Assembly: GCF_016801865.2 (NCBI RefSeq)
Contig: NC_068939.1
Coordinates: 180,514,721-180,578,720, forward strand
Reading direction: 5' to 3'
DNA from: Culex pipiens pallens
Lineage: Eukaryota; Arthropoda; Insecta; Diptera; Culicidae
Length of the DNA: 64,000 nt
Shown: piece by piece, positions 42,757-54,526 of the stretch
Layout: every line of letters begins with the position of its first letter
Position numbering within the stretch: the first letter of the stretch is position 1
Made by a program: the position numbers and the translations under genes
Notes under the pieces: model-generated
The model's database searches: none
Told to the model about the DNA's origin: nothing
Seen by the model: the letters and a program-made list of their open reading frames with translations, nothing else

Positions 42757-45235
42757 CACTTTCCGAGATACCTCAGCCAAATAGCTCCATCCATTGCGGC
42801 ACGAAATTCCGAGAACTGTTACGAAAGCAACCAACTTGCGAAATGTGAAAATGGCAAAAAGGTTAAGAGAGTACTTCTTTCTGCAATTTTCTAGCGGAAT
42901 AACTATAACTGTAATAATTACGAGGTTTTCCCTTCTAGTGCCACTCCCTTTGATGTTATCTTGTTTCGACAAGGAAAAGCGCTCGCGCTTGTAAGAAATC
43001 TCTGCTAACAAGTGCAAATCAAGATGGGACCCCTCGGTATAGTGTCGTCTACCGAGTGAAAGCTTTCCCCCCGAGTGAAAACTTTTCTCGGAAAACAAAC
43101 TCTTCAAACGGAATTCTGCCGCCAGTCATTAATGTCATTGTTTTCTTCGGTTTGCTGAAAGGAAAATGGCATTTTCTTGTGTTTTTGAATGGTTTTTTTT
43201 GCTGCTGCTGCTGGTCTCTCTCTCTCACTTTCTCAAGATGAATATTCATTATGCAAATCAGTAATGGAAGGAAAAGCTCTCCCGGTTTCGATCCTTGCAC
43301 TGCTTTCTGAGCTTTCCTCGAAGCGCAACCCCCTCTTCGCTGACCCACTCGAGACTGAGAGGGGAAAAAAAAGAGTGGAAAACGAAACATATTATGAGAG
43401 TGCGACTCGGGAGCAACAGAGTGTCTTTCAGCTCGAATAATGATCGTCCCCTTGGCGGCGGCGTCGGCCAGCAACGGCTTGAATTCAATTGCGTGTGTAT
43501 AATTTTATTACTCAATGATTTATTTAATGGGCAGTTTATGCCTTTTTTTTCCTGCCCCGAACGACGTTGGCCGACTAATGAAAAGCTTTTTTTTTTTTAT
43601 TTTGCTGCATTATGTCGAGTTCATTTTTATTTGGTCTCTTTTTGTTTGCGTTAACGGTTTGGAATTTTGCTCTGTTAAATGTCGGTTTTTAATGGCTTGC
43701 CGGGGCATTCGTCACGTATTTTGCGAGAATTTTACGCGTGACGAAAAAATGTGTACAATATTGCCCTGAAACTTAATTAAAATTGTTATGCAATGTGACT
43801 CCAATTTGCTGTTTTTTTTTGCAAAATAAAAATTTCGCCTGAAATTCAATCGCTCAAAATCATTGGAATTTCTTGCCAATTTCCATACAAGCACACAACA
43901 AAAAAGTGCTTCAATAGTTCCCAATTTATGGTCCTGACCAGCGGTGGTGGTGGTGATCAAATGGCTGTTGAATCGTGGTTCCCACAGGGCAATCCAATGT
44001 TCGTTGACGCGTAAACCCTCAAGCTGATAGGACATCACAACACACACACAAAACTGCCAACTGCGCAAATCGAATTGACGGTGCATGGTTTGGGGCGTGA
44101 CGTAATACACAATTTACCTGGCACACCGGGATGATTCAACTGAGAATTGGTCATAATTCTAGTGACTTTTAGTTTGGCCTAAAACTTGTGACCAAACTCA
44201 ATCCTGCTCATCCCATTGTTTCTGCCACAAAAACCGGGGCACACCAGGTGCCATGTTCCGTTGGCCAACAATCTAGCCCAGCAATAACAAACGCCAACCA
44301 GAGAGAGAGAGAAATAACAACAAAAAAAAACCCCGTGCTAACCAAATCAATTTACCGGATTGTTGCTTCAGCGAACCGCAAAGTTTGCCCATGGCACGCC
44401 GAGAATACCCGCGCGGGCTGTGGGCCTGGAACAACACAACACGCCCAGGTGTGACAATATTCGCGCCCCATCAAACGCCGGCGCTGCCAATTACATCACG
44501 ATTCGCTCGCGTGGACGAATTGTGCCAATATGGATTTAATTTATTATCCACCGCACCCCCTCGTGGCACGGATATTCCAACCAGCTTTTGGGGGAGGTTG
44601 CGGTTTCCAGTGATGTGGCTAAGCAATAATTCACCGCAGAATCGCGGTCTAAACCCACTGGAATCTAGTTTTTCTTTAATGTCAATACCAGTTTGGGGCT
44701 CGTTGATCTGGAAGCAATCGTCATTAGATAAATTTGCTCAATTTAGTAGAATAAATGCAAGAATCAAGTTTCAATTTCAATGCAATCAATTAAAGGGGCC
44801 ATCCATAAACCACGTTGACACGTTTGTTATGGCCAACAAGGTTGATGGATTTTGGATTGACATTTCAACCACTTAAAAATAAAGTAGAATTTGATGGCAC
44901 TTGATCACCACCTGACTGAGACATGACAATGTTAAAATTCCATGTTTAAAAAAAAACGTTAACCACATTGATTACAAAATTATTTTTTTTTATTGCAAAT
45001 ATTTGATTTCTTTTCAATATTTTCAAGGACAAAATCACAAATTGTCCTGACAAATTTTCGACATGTCCAGAAATATATCACCTAATGTTTCCAGAATTAA
45101 TCAGTATATTTCAAATAAGAGTGCACTATTATTTATTGATGCACCTGATTTCAAAAAGTGATAAAATTTTAATAATTATTATTTAACTTCAAAAGTACAT
45201 TTTGATAATCTAACTTGGATCTAAAACTAAAATAT
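42757..45235. other. Balanced island (42757-44900), no gene resolved
   Basis: Non-repetitive DNA with microsatellite specks (CTGCTGCTG near 43203, GAGAGA near 44302, CACACA near 44041). A 163-codon plus-strand frame at 44385-44876 and a 141-codon minus frame at 43049-43474 have no recognisable domain and are flanked by equally open alternative frames. 44900-45235 is AT-rich. Confidence 0.35.
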
Positions 45236-45239
45236 TAAA

Positions 45240-45770
45240 AAAAAATGAGGCAGTCTTTATTGGGCTCCCAAAGGAACTTCAAATGATCTAGATTTATTCG
45301 TACCCGTAGCTGCTACTTCGTTATTCACCAGGACCCCCAAGCTTTGCTCCGTGGACCACAGATGAAAAGTAGGAACCAGTCATACCCCCCTTCGCAATTT
45401 TCAAAGGTCCCTATCATGCTGATCAATACCGACGCCGGCCACGACCAGTGGTAGAGTCACGGGGAAGTGGATGGGAATGTTAGTCCGATACTTGAGTGAT
45501 GGGACCGCTAAATCGGCTGCGTCTCCGACAAAGCATCACATGAGTTTTGAGGGGTTTGTAAGATGGGTATGAGGTCAGGATTTACTGTGGTAGGTGACGC
45601 GACCATAAGCAATTTGTTTATCGTTTGAAATTTTAAAAATCAAATTCGGATTTTGTCTAAAAAAAGAATTCGGATCGTTTCCATCAAAAATTACATAAAG
45701 AGAACAAAAAACTCATCGGCCAACGGACGCGCGAACTAACAAAATGAAAAAAAAAGAAGAAGAAGAAGAC
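45240..45770 (+). mobile_element. Probable truncated non-LTR retrotransposon end with GAA tail
   Basis: A compact less AT-rich block (45260-45605) is followed by AT-rich sequence and a tail reading A-run plus (GAA)5 at about 45752-45768. This resembles the 3' ends of RTE-like non-LTR elements. No target duplication or reverse transcriptase frame was found, so both class and orientation are tentative. Confidence 0.35.
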
Positions 45771-46962
45771 CAATCACCCCATGCACACAAACAGCGAAAC
45801 AAATGTAACGAAAAAAACAGGACTGCGCGTCCTCATAGGCACTGCACTAATCTTACGGTTTATTTTAAGCAAAAAGTTATTTTTGATTTAAAAAAAAATG
45901 AATAAATTTTAAATTTTACCAAACGCTTCATTTTTTCTATTGCTATATATTTTTATCAGGCATGACTGTACGCTTAAGAAATAAAAAGTGATTGAAGATC
46001 ACTAACTATTGAAAGAATTTTCTGATTAATGTGATGTTTTTTGGTAAAGTTATAGGTATTGATGAGGACTATTCTGAATAACATAGGAACACGATTTTGT
46101 TTTTTGTTTTCCAACTTATAAGAATTTTTTATTTTTGAAATTTTTGATTTTTTTAAGGAGACAAAAACCTGTAGCTTCAGGGAAAGTTATAAGTTTCGTA
46201 AACAAACTGCTTGTATTTTTTAAAATGGTTTTTAATTGTGTAAATTTCTGATTTTTTTAACATCTGAAAGATTCTGAATAATTTACCTTTTTGGACTTTC
46301 CAAACAGACCTTATTTTAAGTTTTTTCTAAAGAGTAAACTTAACTTTTTTTAAAGAGGCATCAACGATGCCAGATTATTTTATGAGAGAACGGTATTTGC
46401 TTTGAAATAAATCTGTTTTTTATCTATATCATGTAAAATTCGAAGCCATAGAAGACATTTTAAAAATTTTAAAAGTCAAACTCAATTATTAAATTGTTGA
46501 AATTTTTTAATAGTATCATTTAAAAAAAAACTTTATTTACAGCTTTTAATGATTTTTTGGACCGAAAAATCTGTAAAATACAGATTTATCTGTATATCTG
46601 GCATGGCTGCTTGGCAGCCATTCATCGGATTTCCAATGCTAATAAAAACATCTGTTAAATTTCCCGATCTCTCCTTTTTTAATCTTAAAATTTGCTTAAA
46701 CTAGCCATAACTTGAAAATTCCTTTAAAAAATACTTTGAAGTACTTTTCGATTGCAATTTAAACATTTTATCAATAATTGAGCAATTCTTTCAGATTTCA
46801 GCCATTCGATTTTTTTAAGTACTTTTTAATCGGGCTGAAACTTTTTTAGTGTCTTCAGTATGCTCAAAGGAGCCATTTTGCATCATTAGTTTGTACATAT
46901 AATTTCCATACAAATTTGGCAGCTGTCTATACAAAAAAGATGGATAAAAATAATATAATAAT
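45771..46962. other. AT-rich stretch with dispersed repeat pieces
   Basis: No gene is seen. 46560-46610 carries CTGTAAAATACAGATT-like text related to the insertion at 27136-27415. 46890-46935 (TTTCCATACAAATTTGGCAGCTGTC) resembles 53349-53372 and 63096-63120 in inverted or direct form. Confidence 0.45.
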
Positions 46963-47095
46963 ATTGCGTAATATTAAATGTTTGGACCTTTTGAAATGTA
47001 AGTATTGATTTGAAAATGTTGAAAATATTGTTTCCGAAAAGATCGCAAAATTTCAGGAATGTTTCATATTTAAACATTGTAAATCGGAATTTCCG
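46963..47095. repeat. Direct copy of the 34033-34160 repeat
   Basis: GCGTAATATTAAATGTTTGG...CCTTTTGAAATGTAAGT...CCGAAAAGATCGCAAAATTTCA matches 34036-34160 with moderate divergence, in the same orientation. Confidence 0.6.
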
Positions 47096-47188
47096 GAATT
47101 GAAAAAATTTCAAATTTTGGTCTGAAAATTAAAATTTTTGAATACTTAGTAATCGATAAAAAAATTTATAGACTAATTTTAGTTTTTT

Positions 47189-47478
47189 TAAAACAACTAA
47201 CGAAAAATAATATAAAGTTATAAATTATTGATTTGTTCCTCCTATTTTACCCAAAATCAATAAAAAAAACGAAACATCATGCAAAAAAATTTGCTTAACC
47301 CTTTCAGGCCTGATGGGTCATATATAATCCAAATGTCAATTATATATGACCCATCAGGCCTGAAAGGGTTAAGCAAATTTTTTTGCATGATGTTTCGTTT
47401 TTTTAATTGATTTTGGGTAAAATAGGAGGAACAAATCAATAATTTATAACTTTATATTATTTTTCGTTAGTTGTTTTT
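47189..47478. repeat. 290-bp near-perfect palindrome
   Basis: The left half from AAAACAACTAACG (about 47190) is mirrored to CGTTAGTTGTTTT (about 47477). Pairing continues through GGAGGAACAAATC, CGTTTTTTT and GCATGATG up to a TTAA-flanked core at 47299-47368. The spacer at the tip is about 10 bp. Confidence 0.85.
47299..47368. mobile_element. 70-bp TTAA-flanked core (piggyBac-like micro-MITE)
   Basis: TTAA (47295-47298) then CCCTTTCAGGCCTGATGGGT, and the mirror ACCCATCAGGCCTGAAAGGG then TTAA (47369-47372). TTAA duplication and CCCT-type ends fit piggyBac-type elements. It forms the centre of the larger palindrome. Confidence 0.6.
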
Positions 47479-47499
47479 AATAGACAGTTAAATAGTAAT

Positions 47500-47813
47500 T
47501 ATGCATGAAATATATTAAAAAGAATCTTATTTAATTTGAATCACACTTGATTAAAAATTGAAATCAGTTTTTAATGTATTTTAAACTATCAAAAAAATTG
47601 CTCTTCTTGTTTAGATTGAAGCGTAGATAATCACCAATTAACAGTATTGAGCTAATTCTATTATTTGAAGCATGAAAAACATAGCATATATAATGAAACA
47701 AATCATTTTTTGACGGTTAGAATCATTTGCGGGATTCTGGGAATTCCCGGGATTCAAAAAATATGTTTCCCATCTCCCGGGAAATTCTAAACCCAGGAAA
47801 ATTAGACGCCCTG
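47500..47813. repeat. Partial copy of the CCCGGG-rich TA element
   Basis: GATTGAAGCGTAGATAATCACC (near 47619) and the later GGGAATTCCCGGGATTC, CCCGGGAAATTCTAAACCCAGG and AAAATTAGACGC closely follow 51960-52150 of the element at 51175-52153. Only the right-hand end of the family is present. Confidence 0.65.
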
Positions 47814-48070
47814 GTTGTTTCCATGTATTTTTAAATATTTTCATTCTATACATGCAAATAACTCGCATAGGCATTTGGGCGGTGCTAGCTCTGCCTAGTT
47901 TTGGTGACCCATTTCAACACAGAATAGCCATGGGTGAGGTACCTCAGCTTGAATCGACAAGCCCCACCCTAAAGATCGTTTACATCAACCGGTTTCAAAC
48001 GTTACTTAGAACTTTCGAACCCTAGTCAAATGGACAAAGACCCAGTATTCCTAATTCTAGTCATAGCTCA

Positions 48071-48146
48071 CCAGGTGTCATGGTCAAGTGGTTAGCATTT
48101 TTGCTTACCAGTCCAAAGGACGGGGGATCGAACTCCGGCTTGAGCA
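48071..48146 (+). pseudogene. tRNA-like pseudogene or SINE head
   Basis: TGGTCAAGTGGTTAGCA (48081-48097) has an A-box form. CGGGG-GATCGAA-CTCCG (48121-48137) makes a complete 5-bp T stem with 7-nt loop and a B-box-like core. The acceptor strands do not pair and no good anticodon stem forms, so it is unlikely to be a working tRNA. Confidence 0.45.
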
Positions 48147-48149
48147 ACC

Positions 48150-51100
48150 TTGATTTTTCGTTCATTTCAGTTTGATTCTCTGTCAATGCATGTGTTTCAA
48201 AAAGTTATTTTGTTGCAAATCATCCTACCAATTTGGTTCAAATAGGCCAAATGTTTTTAAAACACGATGAACGATTACAACAACCACGACCATAATGCAA
48301 AATTTATTTTAAAAGTCAAGACTCTCAGCAAACAAAAACTGGAAACTAAACTCAACTCCATCTTCATTTCTCTAATTTTAACTAGCCACAATCATTTCCC
48401 AACGATCGTTCCCCTGATTGATGGTTGCGTCACAGCCTAAGAGAGTGACATATTTTTTTTTCCTTCACGCTAAAGCTGTGCCACGAATATTGAAGCACAA
48501 AAAAACAAATGGCTTTCAATGCTGCCAAGTCCAAATCGTTCTGGGAATCGCTGCAGCTCTGGAACTAATTAATTTTTCACCCCGCGAAATTTGAAACGCC
48601 CATTGTGTCCTTGGGATAAGAAGCCGGGACGAGAACAAAAAAAAGTCGTTCCAGATTATGCCAGTTTCAAGAGAAAAGATTAAATCGCAATCTTCGGGAG
48701 TTAATTTCTTCCAGCCCAAGCCTTTTTATGGCTTTTTCTCATGGCAGAAGGAAGCCGACCGTGAAATTTGATTCCAGCTCAGAGAGTCAAACTTTGGTAA
48801 TTCGTGAAGGCCATTATCGTGAAAGAATGGAAAGGTTAATGTTGGAAGAGTAAAAACTTTTTCTTTCTCTTTTAGAAGTTTGAAGACATTTTTGATTCGT
48901 CACCTCTCCAGCTAAACCTTTCGATAAATTATCACAATTTCGAGCAAATCCCCTCGGTGAATGTGAGGAGGGCAAAGCTCATCAAAGAGAGGGGACCAAG
49001 AAAATAAAAAGTAATCCCTCCCAAGGAGAACCGGACACGGTCACGGGATTTTCGTTGCGCCCAAGACGACCCGACGTTCATCAATAATTCAGTGCGGTAT
49101 TCGTCTGTCCACGTGTCCACGGGCAGGCTCGCCGAGGGTTTTCGCCGGGGTTTTCCCAGTGTCAATGAATCGATTGGACCCTCGTAAATCTTGCACACCG
49201 GGGCGGCCTTCGCACACGGTCATGAAAGGTGACTTCAATAAATTGCGAAGGGGTTTCCCTTCTGGCCAGTGTGTGTGTGTCTCAAGGGAAAATCGATTAA
49301 GGTTTGAATTCTCAGACGTCTTCTTGGGAATCATTTCGGAAAGTTTGTGGAGAAGTTGTCATGCCTTAACATGATTAACTGCCTTGAAAACCTTTGATTT
49401 TTTTTTCAGCCAAAAACTCAATTAGGTCGACACAAACTCTGAAATTTCACGCAGTGAAAACAATTACTCCGCGAAAAGTTTCCACTTCCAGCGAAAACAG
49501 CCTGAGCCCAACTGTTTGTTCAAAAATCATTTCAATCCAAAAATATCAAAACCAACTGCTACCTGCTGGTCACCAACAACCTTTCAAAAGAGTCACGCGG
49601 CAAATTGTTCGCGAACAAAACCGCGAAAACCAGAGTCAACTGTTTCAATTCCAAGGCGCGCTTGTCAGAAAAGTTTTTCTTTTTCGCGACCACGGGGTGA
49701 GGGGTACGAAGAAAAATGAACTTTCTTTCATTTTCCTTGCACACACAAAAAAAAGACGACGTCAAAAACCGGGAAATCTCGGTTCTGTTGTCCGAAAGGT
49801 ATGGCGTGGATTTGACAAAAAAAAAATGTGCTTTTCTTATTTTGGAACAAATTTGCTGTTGGTTTTTCCTAAAATAGTATTTCTGCTGTATTCACAGTAG
49901 TTTTAATGTTTTCGGGAACATTTATTTTAAAGATTTGTAAATCAAGTTTAACATTTATAAAGGGATTTCAATATTTCATCTCGATGTTTTAAAATGTAAG
50001 GTAAATGTAGTTAAAATCAAATTTCAAGCCATCATTTCCCAAGTTACTATCAGTTAAAAATTTAGGCGATACTTAGAAAAATTCAATTTTCGCAGTATTA
50101 GAACTTCATCACGTGTCATCTCAGCTACCGGTGTAAAGATCAAAAAATAAAATTTTAGGAAATTTTCTCACTTTTCTATTTTTGCCGACGGCAAAAAAAA
50201 CTGAACATTTTTTGAAATTTTAGCCTAAAATTCAATTCATTTTCATTTTTGGTTGCAAATGAGCGAATCTTTTGGGTTTCTCAAGTCGACTTTAATTTTT
50301 CTTTGCTGTTGAATGAAACTTTGTCTATGCATTTGATATGCAAAAAGAAGTCATTCAGCGTTATTAGTTTTTTCATAAATATATGAAATTTTGTATATGG
50401 AGAAGAAATTTTCTTATCGATTTGGTGTCTTAGGCAAAGTTGAAGGTTATGATTAGAACTTTTTGGAAAAAATAGGTTCAGGGGAAAGAAACGTGATTTC
50501 AAACTTTTCCACACTCAAAAATATTTTTCCAGATAGGTTTTATTTTATTTTCAACTTTTTTTATATAAATTTTAGTGTAGGCATAGTGCATGGTGAAGCA
50601 AAATTTGGCTTAGACAATTACAAATTTTATTTAAAATTATTGTTCCTCCCTTCAAAAGATTCTCAAAAATCTGTGGGAAAAAATAATGCAAAAAATTAAC
50701 GTTGAAAAAACTTATAAAATGGGATTTAAACTATGAAGGATACATCGATTAATACTTATTTCTATTTATTCAACTTTTTACAAATTTTGAATTTTGAGAC
50801 TACAGATCGGAAAAAAGATGTAAAACCTAGGAAAAAAAACAAATTCATAAATTCATTGACACTGACATTTTGTAATACTTTTTGCTTGATTTTTTTTCTA
50901 AAACTATGGTTTGAAATTTTGTTCCTTCCTTCTTGACCTCGAGCAGGGTCGAGGGACAAACATTTTGAACAAAATTTGTTCCAGCTTAATAACAAAATGA
51001 TTATTGAAAAATCGTGTTTTTGGATATCGAATCCTAAAAAAAATTATTTTAAAATTTTAAAATCAAGCCTTACTTTAGAAAAGTTCTACAAATAGATACA

Positions 51101-51174
51101 TTTCCTGATTCCATAATTGAGTCCAAACTATTCATTTTTTAAATTTTTAAATTTGGCAAAATTTTAATTTTTAG
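48150..51174. other. Balanced island (48350-49850), then AT-rich DNA
   Basis: No gene is resolved. The frame at 49394-49900 (168 codons, from a non-ATG start) and its neighbours are basic, low-information and without domains. 49900-51170 is AT-rich with homopolymers. Confidence 0.35.
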
Positions 51175-52153
51175 TAGTGCGTCCATCCCGGGAATTCCCG
51201 GGACAAAAATCCCGGGAATTTCTTATAATTTGTCCCGGGAACTCCCGAAATTTAAAAAAAATCAAATTGTATGCTGGAAAAAACATAGTAATCGATAATA
51301 ATTTTAAAGCAATAAAGTTTTTATTCGGCATATATCAGCTTTTATTTGGGTAATAAGGGAAATTTGTTAAATTTTTAGTATACATAATGCCTAGCGTTTA
51401 AACATTTTCTATTTAATACCCAGTCTTTGAAAAATATATTTAATTTATTATTTACGTATATTTATGATTTCGAATTTGAAAAAAAAAATATCATAACATT
51501 TTTTTTTCATCGAATTAAGAAAGCTGTTGATGCCAATTTTTTGCATAATGTTTTGATTGACTTCATTAAAACTGGAACATAACAAAAAAGTCAGTACAGC
51601 GATATCCAAATTTATTGCTCTAAAATCTCCTGTAACTCCTGGATTTTCCACAGCTGGCAGTAGTAACACAAAGATAATTTCTAAAATATTTTTTTATGTA
51701 AACCATGAAATTCGAAACCAATGTTAAAATTTTCATTGACCGGTATAATTTTATTTGTTTTTGCTTCTTGTTTTTTATTACATTTTTAAATAAATTTTTG
51801 TGGTATTTCTAGTCCCGTCATATACAAAAATAAATAAGTGAAATATGCTTATAAAAGACATATCCAATGTATTTATTTAAAATTGTGGTCAATTTACAAT
51901 GAAAAGCACAAACAAATAAAAAAAACATTTTTTATGTTTTTAAACTATCTAAAAACAGCTGTCTTTGTTTCGATTGAAGTGTAGATTATCACCAATTAAT
52001 TTTTATCTTGAACCAAAACATAACCAAAATAATGAAAACATAGATTAAAGGACTGTTTCAAAAATTTCCCGGGATCCCGGGAATTTCCGGGATTTCAAAA
52101 ATATTTGTCCTGTTTCCCGGGAAATTCACAATCTAAGAAAATTGGACGCTCTA
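51175..52153. mobile_element. 979-bp TA-flanked element with CCCGGG-rich termini
   Basis: TAGTGCGTCC at the left and GGACGCTCTA at the right are inverted, with TA as likely duplication. Both ends carry GGGAATTCCCGGG-type text (51190-51250 and 52067-52125). The interior is AT-rich with no transposase. It is related to 47500-47813 and similar in style to the element at 37450-39651. Confidence 0.7.
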
Positions 52154-52343
52154 ATTTTTAGCATTGAAAATTCAACTAATAATAATTTGATGAAACTTCA
52201 AAAAACACATTTTCATCGATTCTTTGTGAGGCTGTATCTCAGAGACTTATTGTCCCAGAGGAATTTCAGATTTTATTTATCTGAAATTTCAGATTTTATT
52301 TTTACTGAGATGCTTTTCTTTCAAGACTTTTTTTTTATGACCA

Positions 52344-52935
52344 GCCCTCAAAGTTGTATGGAAAAATTAATAATGCAAAATTGCTACTTGTGACATAGGA
52401 AATGCATAGATAAAGTTGCAGCCCTCAAAGTTGTATGGAAAAATTAATAATGCAAGATTGCTACTTGTGACATAGGAAAAGCATAGATAAAGTTTCATCC
52501 ACACCCTAGAATGAAAATTTGATAATTGCGAAAAAAAATGCGAAATCGATAATATCATTTCAGTATTTTTCAAATATTTTTTATGTTTTAGGTTTGTTTT
52601 GAAGATTTTACATAAGAAGGTATTGTTACATAAGAAGATATTTAAATTAGTTGATTTTTTTATTTATTTATGTGTTTTTCAAGTTGTATGGAAAAATCAA
52701 TAATGCAAAATTGTTACTTGTGACATAGGAAATGCATAGATAAAGTTTCATCCACACCCTAGAATGAAAATTTGATAATTGCGAAAAAAAAAGCGAAATC
52801 GATAATATCATTTCAGTATTTTTCAAATATTTTTTATGTTTTAGGTTTGTTTTGAAGATTTTACATAAAAAGGTATTGTTACATAAGAAGATATTTAAAT
52901 TAGTTGATTTTTTTTATTTATTTATGTGTTTTTCA
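52344..52935. repeat. Tandem duplication, periods 77 and 253 bp
   Basis: AAGTTGTATGGAAAAAT occurs at 52351, 52428 and 52681. The first unit is a truncated 77-bp copy; the second and third are about 253 bp and almost identical (shared CATCCACACCCTAGAATG and GGTATTGTTACATAAGAAG). Confidence 0.85.
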
Positions 52936-53779
52936 TTTTGCGTTCATACAAGATTTTGGATATGCATACAGGTTTTTTTTTTAATAATTTTAGACTAACA
53001 TTTCAAAGGGGCTTAACTTTGAATGTTTGGCCACATGGAAAAATGAAGTTGAAACATCTGTTCGACCAATATGTCGATTTTTTTTTAAATCAGTATTGAT
53101 CCAAAAATTCAAAACTGGGTCTAAGATTTTTAGCACATTCTGATAAGTTGGCATTTGATGTCCCTTGAAACAAATCAAAAAATAAAATAAAAACTTAAAA
53201 ATTGTGTTTTTTTAGCAAATCAAATTTTAGTGGCAAAAAGTTTTTTCAGTGCAGATCTTATTACCAACAACTTTGCCCAAGACACCAAATCGATCAAAAA
53301 ATTCCTTCAATACAGATTTTTGAATTTTCTTAAATCATTTTTGGATGGACAGCTGCCATATTTGTATGGAAAATTATATGGACATACTATTGATGCAAAA
53401 TTGCTTCTTTGGGCATACCTAGGGCATCAAAAAAGTTTCAGCCGGATTTAAAAATACAAAAAAATACGAATGTCCGAAATAATCTGACAAATTTGCTCAC
53501 TATAAAATGACCAAGTTGTGAAAATACTGTCTAAAATTTAGTCCGAGTCAGAAAAGACTGTTTTGTGACGTTTTTACATTTTCCACATGGGTAGTCATAG
53601 CTAGCTTAAATGATTGAATTCATTGATATTATTTATTTAATTTATGCAATTTGAGACAATGAGAAAAAAAAACAATTTTTAACAATGTTAACAATGCAGC
53701 ATTTTTATCTTTGCTTACTAATAATTTTAGGAAGTTAAGCTTCGGAATCGAATTTGGAATCATTTTTGATAAGTTAAGT
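52936..53779. other. AT-rich stretch with dispersed repeat text
   Basis: No gene is seen. CAGCTGCCATATTTGTATGG (53350-53369) and nearby lines resemble 46895-46935 and 63090-63130. Confidence 0.4.
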
Positions 53780-53797
53780 CGAAATATTAGTTCACAA

Positions 53798-54445
53798 AAG
53801 CTGAACAGTGTTCCACCTTATATCTTTTTGCAAAGAATTTGTGATATTTTTTTCTCAAATATTTCACCTTCTTTTCTTCATATCTTTCTTTATCTCTATC
53901 TGCTTCTACTAGAGTATCTTACGAAGTTTTCATTCGAATCCTAAACTAAGTCTTCCGCTCTTTGAAGTCTTATAGTTTCTTTAATATTCTTATGAAAAAA
54001 GATTTTTCACGTCACAATTGTTGTACAACTATGTCTCAATTAATAACAAACCACTTAATACTTTTTTAGCTTGGTATGAAGGTAATTTATTGAAACAAAC
54101 ATGATAAATGATACGATGAAATTTTGTAAAATGACTATTACTACACTTGAAATACTCTACATGATACCTATGCAATCAATAACCGGCGCGTTTGGTACGG
54201 TATGTCCACGCATCCTTCCTCCCCTGTAGATTCTGTGAAATGTGGTCCGTTCTCAGAATCCTCTCTGCGGTTAACACAACGCAGTAGGGCTGGCCACGTT
54301 AATTTTTGTTTTACATTTTCGGGTGTTCTCAATTATTAAAATTTACCAGGAAAGTGCTTGGGGCGTAATCTAATCACAAGACTTTCCAGCATGCTTTCAT
54401 CGGACTGGCTGCGTTTTTGTTAGATCAGATTAGATTAGATTTAGG
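53798..54445 (+). mobile_element. Truncated non-LTR retrotransposon insertion, 18-bp target duplication
   Basis: CGAAATATTAGTTCACAA flanks it at 53780-53797 and 54446-54463. The 3' end carries a GATTA-type simple repeat (54424-54443), a tail style of several non-LTR clades. 54180-54420 is less AT-rich, like a 3' UTR. No reverse transcriptase frame remains. Confidence 0.75.
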
Positions 54446-54526
54446 CGAAATATTAGTTCACAACAAATCAGGAATAATGTGTTTGTATTCTACTAGAATT
54501 ATGTAATTAACCCTCCAACTCGTTTT

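Noticed and set aside
43049..43474. 141-codon minus-strand gene
   Set aside because: The composition is microsatellite-driven (poly-Gln from CTG, poly-Phe from GAAA) and all three frames on the plus strand are comparably open.
44385..44876. 163-codon plus-strand gene
   Set aside because: It has no domain and no splice or start support, and overlapping alternative frames are open. The last third runs into AT-rich DNA.
49394..49900. 168-codon basic protein on the plus strand
   Set aside because: It lacks an ATG at its 5' end, has no domain, and ends in homopolymer-rich AT DNA.
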